DNA of 64,000 bases. Origin: Rhodospirillales bacterium. GTDB taxonomy: Bacteria > Pseudomonadota > Alphaproteobacteria > Acetobacterales > Acetobacteraceae. The stretch covers positions 1-64,000 of the forward strand of contig CANFKS010000001.1 in assembly GCA_947447625.1 (NCBI GenBank), in the 5' to 3' direction. The notes under the pieces were generated by a model, which had not been told where the DNA came from, ran no database searches, and saw only the letters and a program-made list of their open reading frames with translations. Of this stretch, positions 45,084 to 53,217 are shown piece after piece (the first letter of the stretch is position 1; the number at the start of each line of letters is the position of its first letter). The translations under genes were made by a program, and so were the position numbers.

Positions 45084-45974
45084 ATGAAACAGCGCAAATG
45101 GTTCCGTGAACGCCTTGCCTCGGGCCAGACCATCTGGTCGGCCGGGGCCTATGACGCGCTCAGCGCCAAGCTGATCGAGGCCGCGGGCTTCGATGCGTTG
45201 CTGACCACGGGGTTCGGCATTTCGGCGAGCCATCTCGGGCAGCCCGATGTCGAGCTTTACACGATGACGGAAAATCTCAACGTCGTGCGTCAGATCACCA
45301 ACGCCGTGGAAATTCCCGTCGTGGCGGATTGTGATACCGGATATGGCAATGCGATCAACGTGATGCGCACCGTGCGGGAGTTCGAGCAGGCCGGTGTCGC
45401 CGCCGTTATCCTGGAGGATCAGGTGGTGCCGAAGCGCTGCCCGGCGATTGCCAATCGCGTCGAGGTGATCCCGCGCGCCGAAGCGGTGGCGAAGATCAGG
45501 GCGGCCGTGGAGGCGCGGCGCGACCCGGATCTGGTGATTATCGCGCGCACCGATGCGGACAGCGAAGAGGAATCGATTGCCCGCGCCAAGGCCTATATCG
45601 AGGCGGGTGCGGACATGATCCAGCCGATCAGCAAAACTTTCAAGGATTCCAGCGGCTTGCGCCGCCTCAAGGCCGCTGTCAGCAAGCCGCTGTCGCTGCA
45701 GGTCCTGGGCTGGCTGGAGAAGGAGCTTTCGGCTGATGACCTGCGCGAAATCTCGGGCATGGCGACCTTCCCGCTGGTGCCGCTGATGACGGTGGCAATC
45801 GCGTTGCAGCAGAACCTCGCAGCCCTCGCCGCCGCCAAGCACGCCGGCAACCTGCCGCTGCCGATGATGGACCATAAGAAGTTCGCCGACGTGCTCGGCT
45901 TCGCCCGCATCACAGAGTTGCAGCACCGTCTGCTGCCGGAAGCGCCCGACTTCCTCAAATCCGCCGCCGAATAA
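45084..45974 (+). CDS. Isocitrate lyase/PEP mutase superfamily lyase
   Basis: A 296-residue TIM-barrel enzyme of the PrpB/oxaloacetate hydrolase/dimethylmalate lyase superfamily. The metal and substrate loop is ADCDTGYGN (Asp82, Asp84), EDQ follows, and the flexible catalytic loop reads PKRCPAIANR: Cys119, the general acid of lyases, is kept, but the following Gly-His of the KRCGH motif is Pro-Ala. Lyase cleavage of a hydroxylated C-methyl dicarboxylate into pyruvate plus an acid is the expected reaction type. It sits 15 bases after the hydratase small subunit and 24 bases before the Liv-type binding protein, in one operon. Confidence 0.88.
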   Translation: MKQRKWFRERLASGQTIWSAGAYDALSAKLIEAAGFDALLTTGFGISASHLGQPDVELYTMTENLNVVRQITNAVEIPVVADCDTGYGNAINVMRTVREFEQAGVAAVILEDQVVPKRCPAIANRVEVIPRAEAVAKIRAAVEARRDPDLVIIARTDADSEEESIARAKAYIEAGADMIQPISKTFKDSSGLRRLKAAVSKPLSLQVLGWLEKELSADDLREISGMATFPLVPLMTVAIALQQNLAALAAAKHAGNLPLPMMDHKKFADVLGFARITELQHRLLPEAPDFLKSAAE

Positions 45975-45998
45975 GCAACCAACAGGAAACGATCAGAC

Positions 45999-47129
45999 AT
46001 GCTTCGTAGAACGCTGGCGGCACTCGCCGCCGCCGCACTCCTCGCTACACCGGCCTTCGCGCTCGATGCCGGCGCCTACAAGGTCGGCTTCGTTACCGAC
46101 AACACCGGCCCGCTGGCCTTCGCCGGCATGAGTTTCAGCCGTGGCGCAGAACTGGCCGCCGCCCAGATCAGCGCGGGCGGCTATATGGGCATCGGCACCA
46201 AACTCGAACTCGTGGAGAAGGAGGGGGCCGGCGATGCCGCGCGGTCCATCCAGTCCTACAACCAGTTGATTGCCGATCGCAGCGTGCTGGCCACATCGTG
46301 CTGCATCCTGTCGCCCATCGCAGGCGCGTTGAAGCCGATTGCGCTCAACAACAAGGTGCCGCTCGTTATCTACGGCGCCACCGCGCCAGGGCTGCCGAGC
46401 CTGCCCTATGTCTATTCGGTCACCGGTCTGCCCGGCCCGGCCGAGGTTGCGATGTCCAAGCACATCGCGGCCCAGGCCAAGCCGCAAACCGTCGCCTACT
46501 TCGTGCTGTCGGACAACGAGGCGTTCCAGGCCCGCTTCAAGGCGAGCCAGGCGGCTATGGAAGCAGCCGGGGCCAAGACCGTCGGCGTCGTCAACGTGCT
46601 GTCGGCCGACACCGACTTCACCGCGCCCGCCACCCAGGCGATCGCGCTCAAGCCCGACCTGATGATGGTCTACACCACGCAATCCCCGGCTGCCGGCATC
46701 GTCGCGGCGGTTCGGGCGCGGGGCTGGACTGGCATGATGTCGGCCAATGACGCGATTTCGCCGGCCGCCGTCTTCAAGAAGATCGGCCCGCCACTGGCCG
46801 GGGTGCCGTTCCCTGTGAATTTCTCGCCCGATGCGTCGGAAACGCCGAAGGCGAAGGGGTTCATCGAAGCCTATACCGCCAAGCACGGTAGCGCGCCCGA
46901 CCTCTACTCGGCACAGGGCTACACCGCGATCTGGCTGATCGCGCAGGGCCTCAAATCCCTGCCGGGTAAACCGACGCGCGAGGCGCTGGCCACCGCATTG
47001 TCGAAGATCACGGTGCTCGAGCATGACGTCTACGGCGGCCTGCCGATCACGGGCGGCCAGGCGGAGACCCGTTACACGCTGTTCCTAAACTGGACGGCGG
47101 ACGGCAAAATCACGGCCTGGAAGCCTTGA
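45999..47129 (+). CDS. Branched-chain amino acid-type ABC transporter substrate-binding protein
   Basis: A 376-residue periplasmic protein of the LivJ/K type (Peripla_BP_6). Signal peptide: LRRTLAALAAAALLATPAFA. The mature domain has YKVGFVTDNTGPLAFAGMSFSRGAELAA and VVNVLSADTDFTAPATQAIALKPDLMMVY. It directly follows the hydratase/lyase genes, so the ligand may be the branched dicarboxylate they degrade instead of an amino acid; members of this family do bind aromatic and aliphatic acids. A degenerate hairpin element separates it from livH. Confidence 0.92.
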   Translation: MLRRTLAALAAAALLATPAFALDAGAYKVGFVTDNTGPLAFAGMSFSRGAELAAAQISAGGYMGIGTKLELVEKEGAGDAARSIQSYNQLIADRSVLATSCCILSPIAGALKPIALNNKVPLVIYGATAPGLPSLPYVYSVTGLPGPAEVAMSKHIAAQAKPQTVAYFVLSDNEAFQARFKASQAAMEAAGAKTVGVVNVLSADTDFTAPATQAIALKPDLMMVYTTQSPAAGIVAAVRARGWTGMMSANDAISPAAVFKKIGPPLAGVPFPVNFSPDASETPKAKGFIEAYTAKHGSAPDLYSAQGYTAIWLIAQGLKSLPGKPTREALATALSKITVLEHDVYGGLPITGGQAETRYTLFLNWTADGKITAWKP

Positions 47130-47134
47130 AGAAC

Positions 47135-47220
47135 AACGGATGGATTTTTTCTGCTGCTTTTTTCAGAAACGGAATGCTGTTCTTTTTTGAAAAAAATTAC
47201 CAAAAAACGTTCATCCGTGC
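47135..47220. repeat. Degenerate paired hairpin element inside the Liv operon
   Basis: GCTGCTTTTTTCAGAAACGG and TGTTCTTTTTTGAAAAAAATT are two decayed hairpins, followed by ACCAAAAAACGTTCATCCG, the usual flank. It sits between the binding-protein gene and livH, where a leaky terminator would lower permease expression relative to the abundant binding protein. Confidence 0.6.
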
Positions 47221-47250
47221 CTGCTTGATCGACACTGGGGTCTTTGTTCG

Positions 47251-48153
47251 ATGGAATTGTTTTTCGCCCAGTTGTTGAACGGGTGTGCGCTTGGCGCCCT
47301 CTATGGGTTGTTCGGCATCGGCTTCGGTCTGGTGTTCGCTACAATGGGTATCCTCAACGCTGCCCAGGGCGCCTATGCGTCCTGGGCAGCGATTGTTGCG
47401 ATGTACGCGATCGACCTGCTTGGGCTGCCGTTTCCGGTCGCTGTGCTGGTGGGGATTCTGGCTGGCGGGATGGTGGCGGTACTGGTCGATCAGATCGGGT
47501 TCGAGCCGCTGCGGCGGTTCGGGCCGGGGTTGCACCAGGCGGCAATGCTGGGGGCGCTGATTACCTCGATTGCCTTCTGGATCATGCTGGAAAGCGCGGC
47601 AGGGTTTGCGACCGGGCAGCAGTCGCTCGCGTTTCCGCCGGGCTCGTATCCGGCCGCGGTGTTTCATGCGGGACCGATGATGCTGCCGGCGATGCAGGCG
47701 ATCACCCTGGCAGGACTGGTCGTGGTGGGCGGGGGCATGCATTGGATCAATACGCGCACCCGCTTTGGCGCGGCGATGCGGGCGGTGGGGTGGGACCCGG
47801 TGGCGGCGGGGCTGGGGGGCGTGAATGCGCGGGTGATCGTGATCGCCACTGCCTTCCTGTCCGGCGGGATTTCGGGGTTCGCCGGGATATTATCGGGCAT
47901 TTCGACGGCCAATGTGTCGGCCAGCCTCGGCCAGGGGCTGATGCTGAAGGGGTTCGCGGCCGTCGTGGTGGGCGGCTATGACGACATTCGCGGCACCGCT
48001 ATCGCGGGGCTGGCGCTCGGCGTGCTGGAGGTGTTCTGCGCGCAATATTTGTCCTCGTCGTGGCGCGACGGGTTTGCCTATGCGCTGCTGCTCGGCTTTC
48101 TGATGCTGCGCCCGCGCGGGTTGTTCGGCTCTGCGGGGTTCACGCGGGCATGA
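47251..48153 (+). CDS. livH: Branched-chain amino acid-type ABC permease (LivH)
   Basis: A 300-residue membrane protein of the LivH family: LLNGCALGALYGLFGIGFGLVFATMGILNAAQGA at the start and GGYDDIRGTAIAGLALGVLE in the conserved C-terminal block. No clear ribosome binding site precedes ATG 47251. The stop overlaps livM (ATGA). Confidence 0.92.
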   Translation: MELFFAQLLNGCALGALYGLFGIGFGLVFATMGILNAAQGAYASWAAIVAMYAIDLLGLPFPVAVLVGILAGGMVAVLVDQIGFEPLRRFGPGLHQAAMLGALITSIAFWIMLESAAGFATGQQSLAFPPGSYPAAVFHAGPMMLPAMQAITLAGLVVVGGGMHWINTRTRFGAAMRAVGWDPVAAGLGGVNARVIVIATAFLSGGISGFAGILSGISTANVSASLGQGLMLKGFAAVVVGGYDDIRGTAIAGLALGVLEVFCAQYLSSSWRDGFAYALLLGFLMLRPRGLFGSAGFTRA

Positions 48154-49004
48154 TGGATATCGTTGAAGACCTCTGGGCGGCTTATGCGAGCACGCTGGGC
48201 TTTGCGATGGTGAATGCGTTTTTCGCGCTCGCCACCTATGCCACGCTGTCAGCCGGCATCCTCAGCTTCGGCGCGGTGACGTTTGGCGCGGCCGGCGGGT
48301 TTCTGGGTGCGCAGATGGTGCTGCACAGCACGGTTCCGCTGCCGCTGATCTTCCTTGCCGCCGGGCTTGCGGGGGCTGTGGTGTCCCTGCTGGTGGCGAT
48401 GATCTTTCTGCGGCTGGAGAGCCATTGGATGGCGCTGGCGAGCCTCGCGCTCGTGCTGATCACCCGCGTGGTGGTGCTCAACACGCCAGACCTGACGGGC
48501 GGGGTGAACGGGTTGTCGATCCCGCAGCCGCTGCCGCTCGAATGGCTGGCGGGGCTGCTGGTGGTGACGGTGGGGGCGTTCTATGCGCTCGATCGCTCCT
48601 GGTATGGCATTGCCGCGCGGGCGGTGCGTGAGGATACGTCGGTCGCGACCTGCATGGGGATCGACCCGCGCCGTATCCAGTTGATCGCCATGGGGATCAG
48701 CGGCTTTGTCGGCGGGCTCGGTGGCGTGATGATGGCGTTGATGCTGCAATTCGTCTCGCCCGATACGTTTTTCATTCACGTCGCCTTCACCATGATCGCC
48801 GGCGTCGTGCTGGGCGGGTCGCATCACTGGTTCGGCCCGGTGCTGGGGGCCGCCGTGTTCACGGCGCTGCCGACGGTCATGCAGGCGTTCATTCCGGAGA
48901 TGCAGGATATCGGCAACGGCGCGGCGCTGCTGCTGATCATGATCTTTCTGCCGCGCGGTCTGCTCGACCCGCGCGCGATGCGGCTGCGGCGGGCCCGGAA
49001 ATGA
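48150..49004 (+). CDS. livM: Branched-chain amino acid-type ABC permease (LivM)
   Basis: A 284-residue permease of the LivM family. VNAFFALATYATLSAGILSFGAVTFGAAGGFLGA and VREDTSVATCMGIDPRRIQLIAMGISGFVGGLGG are typical, as is the C-terminal GGSHHWFGPVLGAAVFTALP. The start is ATG 48150 (overlapping the livH stop) or the adjacent ATG 48153. The stop overlaps livG (ATGA). Confidence 0.91.
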   Translation: MMDIVEDLWAAYASTLGFAMVNAFFALATYATLSAGILSFGAVTFGAAGGFLGAQMVLHSTVPLPLIFLAAGLAGAVVSLLVAMIFLRLESHWMALASLALVLITRVVVLNTPDLTGGVNGLSIPQPLPLEWLAGLLVVTVGAFYALDRSWYGIAARAVREDTSVATCMGIDPRRIQLIAMGISGFVGGLGGVMMALMLQFVSPDTFFIHVAFTMIAGVVLGGSHHWFGPVLGAAVFTALPTVMQAFIPEMQDIGNGAALLLIMIFLPRGLLDPRAMRLRRARK

Positions 49005-49783
49005 CCCTGCTGGCCCTTGCCGACGTGACCAAATCCTTCGGCGGTGTCACCGCCGTCGGCGGCCTCAGCTTCACCGTGCGCCCCCGCCATGTGGTCGGTC
49101 TGATGGGGCCGAACGGTGCGGGAAAAACCACAATCATCAACCTCATCAGCGGTCTGCTGCACCCGGATGCCGGCACCATCAGGCTGGGTGGCCAACCCGT
49201 GACGCGCGCCCGGCCGCACGAAATCGCCGGCGGTGGCCTCGCCCGCACCTATCAGAACGTTCGCCTCATCAGCGGGATGACGGCGCTCGAACAGGTCATC
49301 GTCGGCAGCTATCTGCGGCGCGGCACCTCTCTGCTCGCGTCCATCCTCCACCTCCCCGCCGCCCGCGCCGCCGCGCGCGCCACGCGGGCCGACGCGATGG
49401 ACCTGCTCGCCCGCGTCGGCATGGCGGATCGGGCCGATACCCTGGCCGAAACCCTGTCCTACGGGGAACAACGCCGCATCGAGATCGCCCGCGCGCTGGC
49501 CAGCCAGCCCAAACTCCTCCTGCTTGACGAACCCACCGCCGGGATGAATGCCGCCGAATCGGCCGAGATCGGCCGCCTCGTTCATGCGTTGCGCGACGAT
49601 GGGCTTACGGTGCTGATGGTCGAGCACAACATGAGGCTGGTGGCCGATTTCTGCGAACACGTCGTGGTGATGAATTTCGGTCGCAAGATCGCCGAGGGCC
49701 CGCCCGCCGCCTGTATCGCCGACCCGGCGGTGCAGGAGGCCTATTTCGGAAAGCAGCGCGATGCTCAGCGTCACCGGGCTTAA
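49001..49783 (+). CDS. livG: Branched-chain amino acid-type ABC ATPase (LivG)
   Basis: A 260-residue ATPase. Walker A is GPNGAGKTT, the signature is LSYGEQRRIEIARAL (the LivG-type variant), Walker B LLLLDEPTAGMN, and the switch VEHNMRLV. Its 3' end overlaps livF by 23 bases in another frame. Confidence 0.94.
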   Translation: MTLLALADVTKSFGGVTAVGGLSFTVRPRHVVGLMGPNGAGKTTIINLISGLLHPDAGTIRLGGQPVTRARPHEIAGGGLARTYQNVRLISGMTALEQVIVGSYLRRGTSLLASILHLPAARAAARATRADAMDLLARVGMADRADTLAETLSYGEQRRIEIARALASQPKLLLLDEPTAGMNAAESAEIGRLVHALRDDGLTVLMVEHNMRLVADFCEHVVVMNFGRKIAEGPPAACIADPAVQEAYFGKQRDAQRHRA

Positions 49784-50456
49784 CGCACGCTACGGCGCCA
49801 TCCGCGCCGTCAGCGGCATCGACATCGAGGTCGCCAAGGGCGCCTTCGTCGCCATCCTTGGCGCCAACGGGGCCGGTAAGTCCACCACGCTGCGCAGCAT
49901 CGCCGGCATCCATCGCCCCATCACCGGCGCCATTCGCCTTGAAGGCGAGGAGATCGGCCGTCTGCGCCTGCATCAGGTGGTGCGGCGCGGCCTCGCCTTT
50001 GTCCCCGAGGGCCGTATGGTGGTGGCGCCGCTGTCGGTCGAGGACAATCTCTGCCTCTCCGCCTTCGCCGGGCGCGGCAACCAGGCGGCGCTGCTGGCGC
50101 GCGTCTATGACCTGTTCCCCCGCCTCGCCGAACGGCGCTGGCAGACCGCCGGACTGATGTCAGGCGGCGAGCAGCAGATGCTCGCCATCGGGCGCGCCCT
50201 GATGACGGCGCCCGCCATGCTGGTGCTGGACGAGCCTTCGATGGGGCTTGCGCCGGCCATCGTCGACATTGTGTTCGACGCCATCGTGGCACTCCACAAA
50301 TCCGGTCAGTCGATCCTGCTGGTGGAACAGAACGCCGCGATCGCATTGTCCGTCTGCGATCACGCCTACGTGATGAAGCGCGGCCTCATCGTCGCCAGCG
50401 GCCCACCGGACAGCTTGCGCAACAGCGCCGAGATCGCCGAGGCCTACCTGGGATAA
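49761..50456 (+). CDS. livF: Branched-chain amino acid-type ABC ATPase (LivF)
   Basis: A 231-residue ATPase, short as usual for LivF. Walker A is GANGAGKST, the signature MSGGEQQMLAIGRAL, Walker B MLVLDEPSMGLAP, and the switch VEQNAAIAL. It starts inside the end of livG and closes the operon that began with the hydratase at 43289. The M20 amidohydrolase gene converges on it with only five bases between the stops. Confidence 0.94.
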   Translation: MLSVTGLNARYGAIRAVSGIDIEVAKGAFVAILGANGAGKSTTLRSIAGIHRPITGAIRLEGEEIGRLRLHQVVRRGLAFVPEGRMVVAPLSVEDNLCLSAFAGRGNQAALLARVYDLFPRLAERRWQTAGLMSGGEQQMLAIGRALMTAPAMLVLDEPSMGLAPAIVDIVFDAIVALHKSGQSILLVEQNAAIALSVCDHAYVMKRGLIVASGPPDSLRNSAEIAEAYLG

Positions 50457-50461
50457 AGGGA

Positions 50462-51583
50462 CTACACAGTGGCCGTGCGGGTGCGCGCCAGGGCGACAAA
50501 ATAGGCCACCGTCGCCGGCAGTGCGGCGTCGGCGTAGTCGTAGCCCGGGTTGTGCAGCGGGGCTCCATCGCCATTGCCGATGAAGGAGAAGCTGCCGGGC
50601 ACGCGGGCCAGCAGATGGGCGAAATCCTCCGAGCCCATCAGCGGCGGGCATGTGGCATCGATATCGCTGAACAAGCCGGCGGCGGCGTCAAGCGCGGCGA
50701 CGGTTTGCTCGGCGTGATTGATGGTAGGAATGAATTCTCGGGTATAGATCACTTCGGCGCGCGCGCCATGCGCCTCGGCGGTGGCTTGGGCGATGCGGCG
50801 CATGGCAGCCTCGATGGCGGCGCTGATATCGGGCCGATAGCTGCGGCAATCCCCCAGGATGCGCGCGGTGGTGGGGATCACGTTGCGGGTGCCGTCGGTG
50901 AGAAATTCGGTGATGGAGACGACGGCGGGATCGACCGGATCGAGCCGGCGCGCGACGATCTGCTGCAAGGCCTGGACGATGGCGGCTCCGGCAAGGATCG
51001 GGTCGATCACCATATGCGGCCGGGCGGCGTGACCGCCGCGTCCATGCACCACGATTTCGAAATTGTCCTCGGCGGCCATCAGCGGGCCCGCCCTGGTGGC
51101 GAAACTGCCGAGCGCCATGCCGGGCATGTTGTGGATCCCGTAGGCCTCGTCCATCGGAAAACGGTCAAGCAGCCCGTCGGCCAGCATCGCCTGCATGCCG
51201 CGGCCATGTTCCTCGGCGGGTTGGAAAACAAAGTGAACGGTGCCGCCGAACGATGCATCGCGCGCCAGATCGCGCGCCGCGCCGAGCAGGGCGGCGGTGT
51301 GGCCGTCATGCCCGCAGGCATGCATCCGGCCTGGATTGCGGCTCGTCCAGGCCGCGCCGGTGGCTTCGGTGATGGCGAGCGCGTCCATATCGGCGCGCAG
51401 CCCGATGGCCCGGTTGCCGCCGCGCCTGAGGCTCGCGACCACGCCGGTGCCGCCAATCCCTTCCGTCACCTCGAGGCCGAATTCGCGCAGCCGGGCCGCA
51501 ACGAAGGAGGCGGTCTCGTGCTCGCCGAAGCCGAGTTCGGGGCAGGTGTGCAGATGCCGGCGCCAGGCGATCACGTCGTCCAT
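50462..51583 (-). CDS. M20 family amidohydrolase (hippurate hydrolase-like)
   Basis: A 373-residue metallohydrolase of the M20D group (N-acyl amino acid or hippurate hydrolases). HACGHDGHTAALL supplies His and Asp ligands, FQPAEEHGRGMQAM holds the catalytic and metal-binding Glu pair, and HGRGGHAARPH is the dimerisation-lid motif. Inner bases of the chosen start ATG 51583 (alternative ATG 51598) lie just after the CDF stop, with AGGTGG upstream. It likely releases an amino acid from an N-acyl or N-aroyl conjugate. Confidence 0.92.
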   Translation of the reverse strand: MDDVIAWRRHLHTCPELGFGEHETASFVAARLREFGLEVTEGIGGTGVVASLRRGGNRAIGLRADMDALAITEATGAAWTSRNPGRMHACGHDGHTAALLGAARDLARDASFGGTVHFVFQPAEEHGRGMQAMLADGLLDRFPMDEAYGIHNMPGMALGSFATRAGPLMAAEDNFEIVVHGRGGHAARPHMVIDPILAGAAIVQALQQIVARRLDPVDPAVVSITEFLTDGTRNVIPTTARILGDCRSYRPDISAAIEAAMRRIAQATAEAHGARAEVIYTREFIPTINHAEQTVAALDAAAGLFSDIDATCPPLMGSEDFAHLLARVPGSFSFIGNGDGAPLHNPGYDYADAALPATVAYFVALARTRTATV

Positions 51584-51584
51584 G

Positions 51585-52589
51585 TCAAACCACCTCATCC
51601 GGCCGCAGCCGGCACAGAGCGGCCAAAGCCGCAGTTTCGATTTGCAGCGTGGCGTGGCCGATGCGGAACCGGGCGGCGAGGCCGTCACCAGCCGCCTGTA
51701 TCAGGTGCTGGTCGTCGGCGGTCTCGGCCCGCACCAGATGGGCGGTGAGGGCGATTTCGGTGGTCGACAGCGCCCAGATATGCAGGTCATGCACCTCCAG
51801 CACGCCAGGCAGCCCGCCGAGGTAGCGCTGCACCTCCGCGCGGTTGACCCGGCGGGGTACGCCGTCGGTCGCGAGGTGCGCCGCCTCCAGCAGGATCGAC
51901 CAACTGCTGCGCACGATGACGATGACGATCACCAGGCTGATCGCCGGATCGAGCCATTGCCAGCCGGTCAGCGCGATCAGCCCGGCGCCGATCAGCACGC
52001 CGGCCGAAACCGCCGCGTCAGCCACCATGTGCAGGAAGGTGGCGCGGATATTGAGATCGTCATGCCCGCGGCTGAACAGCACGGCGGTCAGTCCGTTGAT
52101 GACAATGCCGGCCGCCGCTGCGATCATCACCGGCATCGGCACCAGCATCCCAGGCGCGAACAGGCGCTGCGCTGCCTCGACCGCGATGGCGCCGGAACTG
52201 ATGAGCAGCACCACCGCATTGGCGAGAGCGGCCAGGATCGAGAACCGCCCCCATCCATAGGTGCGCGCCATAGAGGGCGCGCGCATGCCCAGGATGGCCG
52301 CCGCCCAGGCGAAGAGCAGGCCCAGCACATCGCCGAAATTATGCGCCGCATCCGCCAGCAGGGCCATCGACCCGGCTGCGAGGCCGACCCCGATCTGCGC
52401 CACAACGAGGGTGATGTTGAGCGCGGCGCCCGTCGCGAAGGCGGCGCCGAACCGTGCGGGCGCATGATGGTGATGGCCAGGGCCATGATCATGGGCGTGC
52501 CCGTGGTGGTGCGCATGATGCGCGGCGTGGTCATGCGTATGATTGTCGCCATGGTCATGCCCATGGCCGTCGTGGTGCCCGCCCGACAT
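51585..52589 (-). CDS. Cation diffusion facilitator (CDF) metal exporter with histidine-rich N-terminus
   Basis: A 334-residue CDF transporter. The N-terminal 45 residues are almost half histidine, in HDH and HHH runs, a cytosolic metal-loading tail. The transmembrane metal site is ALLADAAHNFGDV (helix 2, HxxxD) and FLHMVADAAVSAG (helix 5, HxxxD), the Zn-type HD-HD arrangement of ZitB/DmeF-like proteins. A C-terminal cytoplasmic domain with LEVHDLHIWAL completes it. Zn2+, Co2+ or Ni2+ efflux is likely. ATG 52589 has AGGAG seven bases upstream. It stops one base before the M20 start, so they are co-transcribed. Confidence 0.93.
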   Translation of the reverse strand: MSGGHHDGHGHDHGDNHTHDHAAHHAHHHGHAHDHGPGHHHHAPARFGAAFATGAALNITLVVAQIGVGLAAGSMALLADAAHNFGDVLGLLFAWAAAILGMRAPSMARTYGWGRFSILAALANAVVLLISSGAIAVEAAQRLFAPGMLVPMPVMIAAAAGIVINGLTAVLFSRGHDDLNIRATFLHMVADAAVSAGVLIGAGLIALTGWQWLDPAISLVIVIVIVRSSWSILLEAAHLATDGVPRRVNRAEVQRYLGGLPGVLEVHDLHIWALSTTEIALTAHLVRAETADDQHLIQAAGDGLAARFRIGHATLQIETAALAALCRLRPDEVV

Positions 52590-52625
52590 GGCCGCTCCTG
52601 TCGCTGTTGGCCTCACTGCCTGCAT

Positions 52626-52743
52626 GCCTCAAGCCGCGCTGCGTGGCAAATCAACGCCCTTGCTTTTTCGAATTGTTTAGGAAATTGTATCGTTATATGC
52701 ATTAATTGCGTATTAGTTTATTTACGGCATACAGGAGATCCCG
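52626..52743 (+). promoter_or_regulatory. AT-rich divergent control region
   Basis: The segment 52665-52735 is much richer in A+T than its surroundings (TTGTATCGTTATATGCATTA, then TTAGTTTATTTACGG). It separates the minus-strand CDF gene from the plus-strand 117-aa gene and ends with AGGAGA, a good ribosome site for the latter. TTGTTT or TTGTAT could serve as -35, but no pair has ideal spacing. A promoter here is likely; its exact boxes are not resolved. Confidence 0.45.
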
Positions 52744-53097
52744 ATGGGCACCCCATTTACCCGGCCGCAACTGGTCCGCGACATCAACAATGCCTTCAAC
52801 CCCGAGCGGATCGGCGCCACAGCCGACCAAGTGGCAGGTCTTGCGCCGGGATCCGATGCGTTTGACATCGTGCATGCCCTCGGCCTGTTCCAACTTCCCT
52901 CCGATGAGGAACTGGTGAAATACCGCGCCGACCTGCAAGTGCCGGAATTGCACAAGGCAATCCTCGCGCTTGCGTTCAACGCCTCGATCAGCGGCAAGAT
53001 TCCGTTACATTTTGCTATCGTTACTGGGCACGCCGAAATTATTTCTGTCAGCACGTCGGACACACTGATTTCGGTTGTGTTGACACGCGTCGATTAA
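52744..53097 (+). CDS. Hypothetical protein, 117 residues
   Basis: I do not recognise the family. It has a strong ribosome site (AGGAGA, seven bases), ATG start, and protein-like composition, so it should be real. No signal peptide, membrane helix or cysteine is present. Residues 1-60 look helical (TRPQLVRDINNAFNPERIG, DAFDIVHALGLFQLPSDEELVKY); the last 35 residues look beta-rich (IPLHFAIVTGHAEIISVSTS). It is followed by a candidate promoter and the cyclase-ATPase gene, and may work with it, but nothing in the sequence proves that. Confidence 0.65.
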   Translation: MGTPFTRPQLVRDINNAFNPERIGATADQVAGLAPGSDAFDIVHALGLFQLPSDEELVKYRADLQVPELHKAILALAFNASISGKIPLHFAIVTGHAEIISVSTSDTLISVVLTRVD

Positions 53098-53108
53098 TGT
53101 CATGTATT
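53080..53108 (+). promoter_or_regulatory. Candidate sigma70-type promoter for the cyclase-ATPase gene
   Basis: TTGACA at 53080-53085, a 17-base spacer, then TGTATT at 53103-53108. The -35 box is a perfect consensus and overlaps the end of the 117-aa gene; the -10 is three of six. Initiation near 53115 would give a leader of about 100 bases before the GTG at 53218. Confidence 0.5.
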
Positions 53109-53217
53109 GTTGTCTCGTTGAGAAAACCGGCGTGAGGCAAGCGCGACCGGACAGCTGGCACGGGGCCGGTTGGCACAAGGTCGTTCGGCGGCCTTGGCGG
53201 CGCAGACGGGAGGCAAG

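Noticed and set aside
36500..45974. A 2-methylcitrate cycle made of the PrpD-like protein at 36500 and the PrpB-like lyase at 45084
   Set aside because: The genes are 7 kb apart on opposite strands, there is no prpC, and the lyase loop differs from PrpB.
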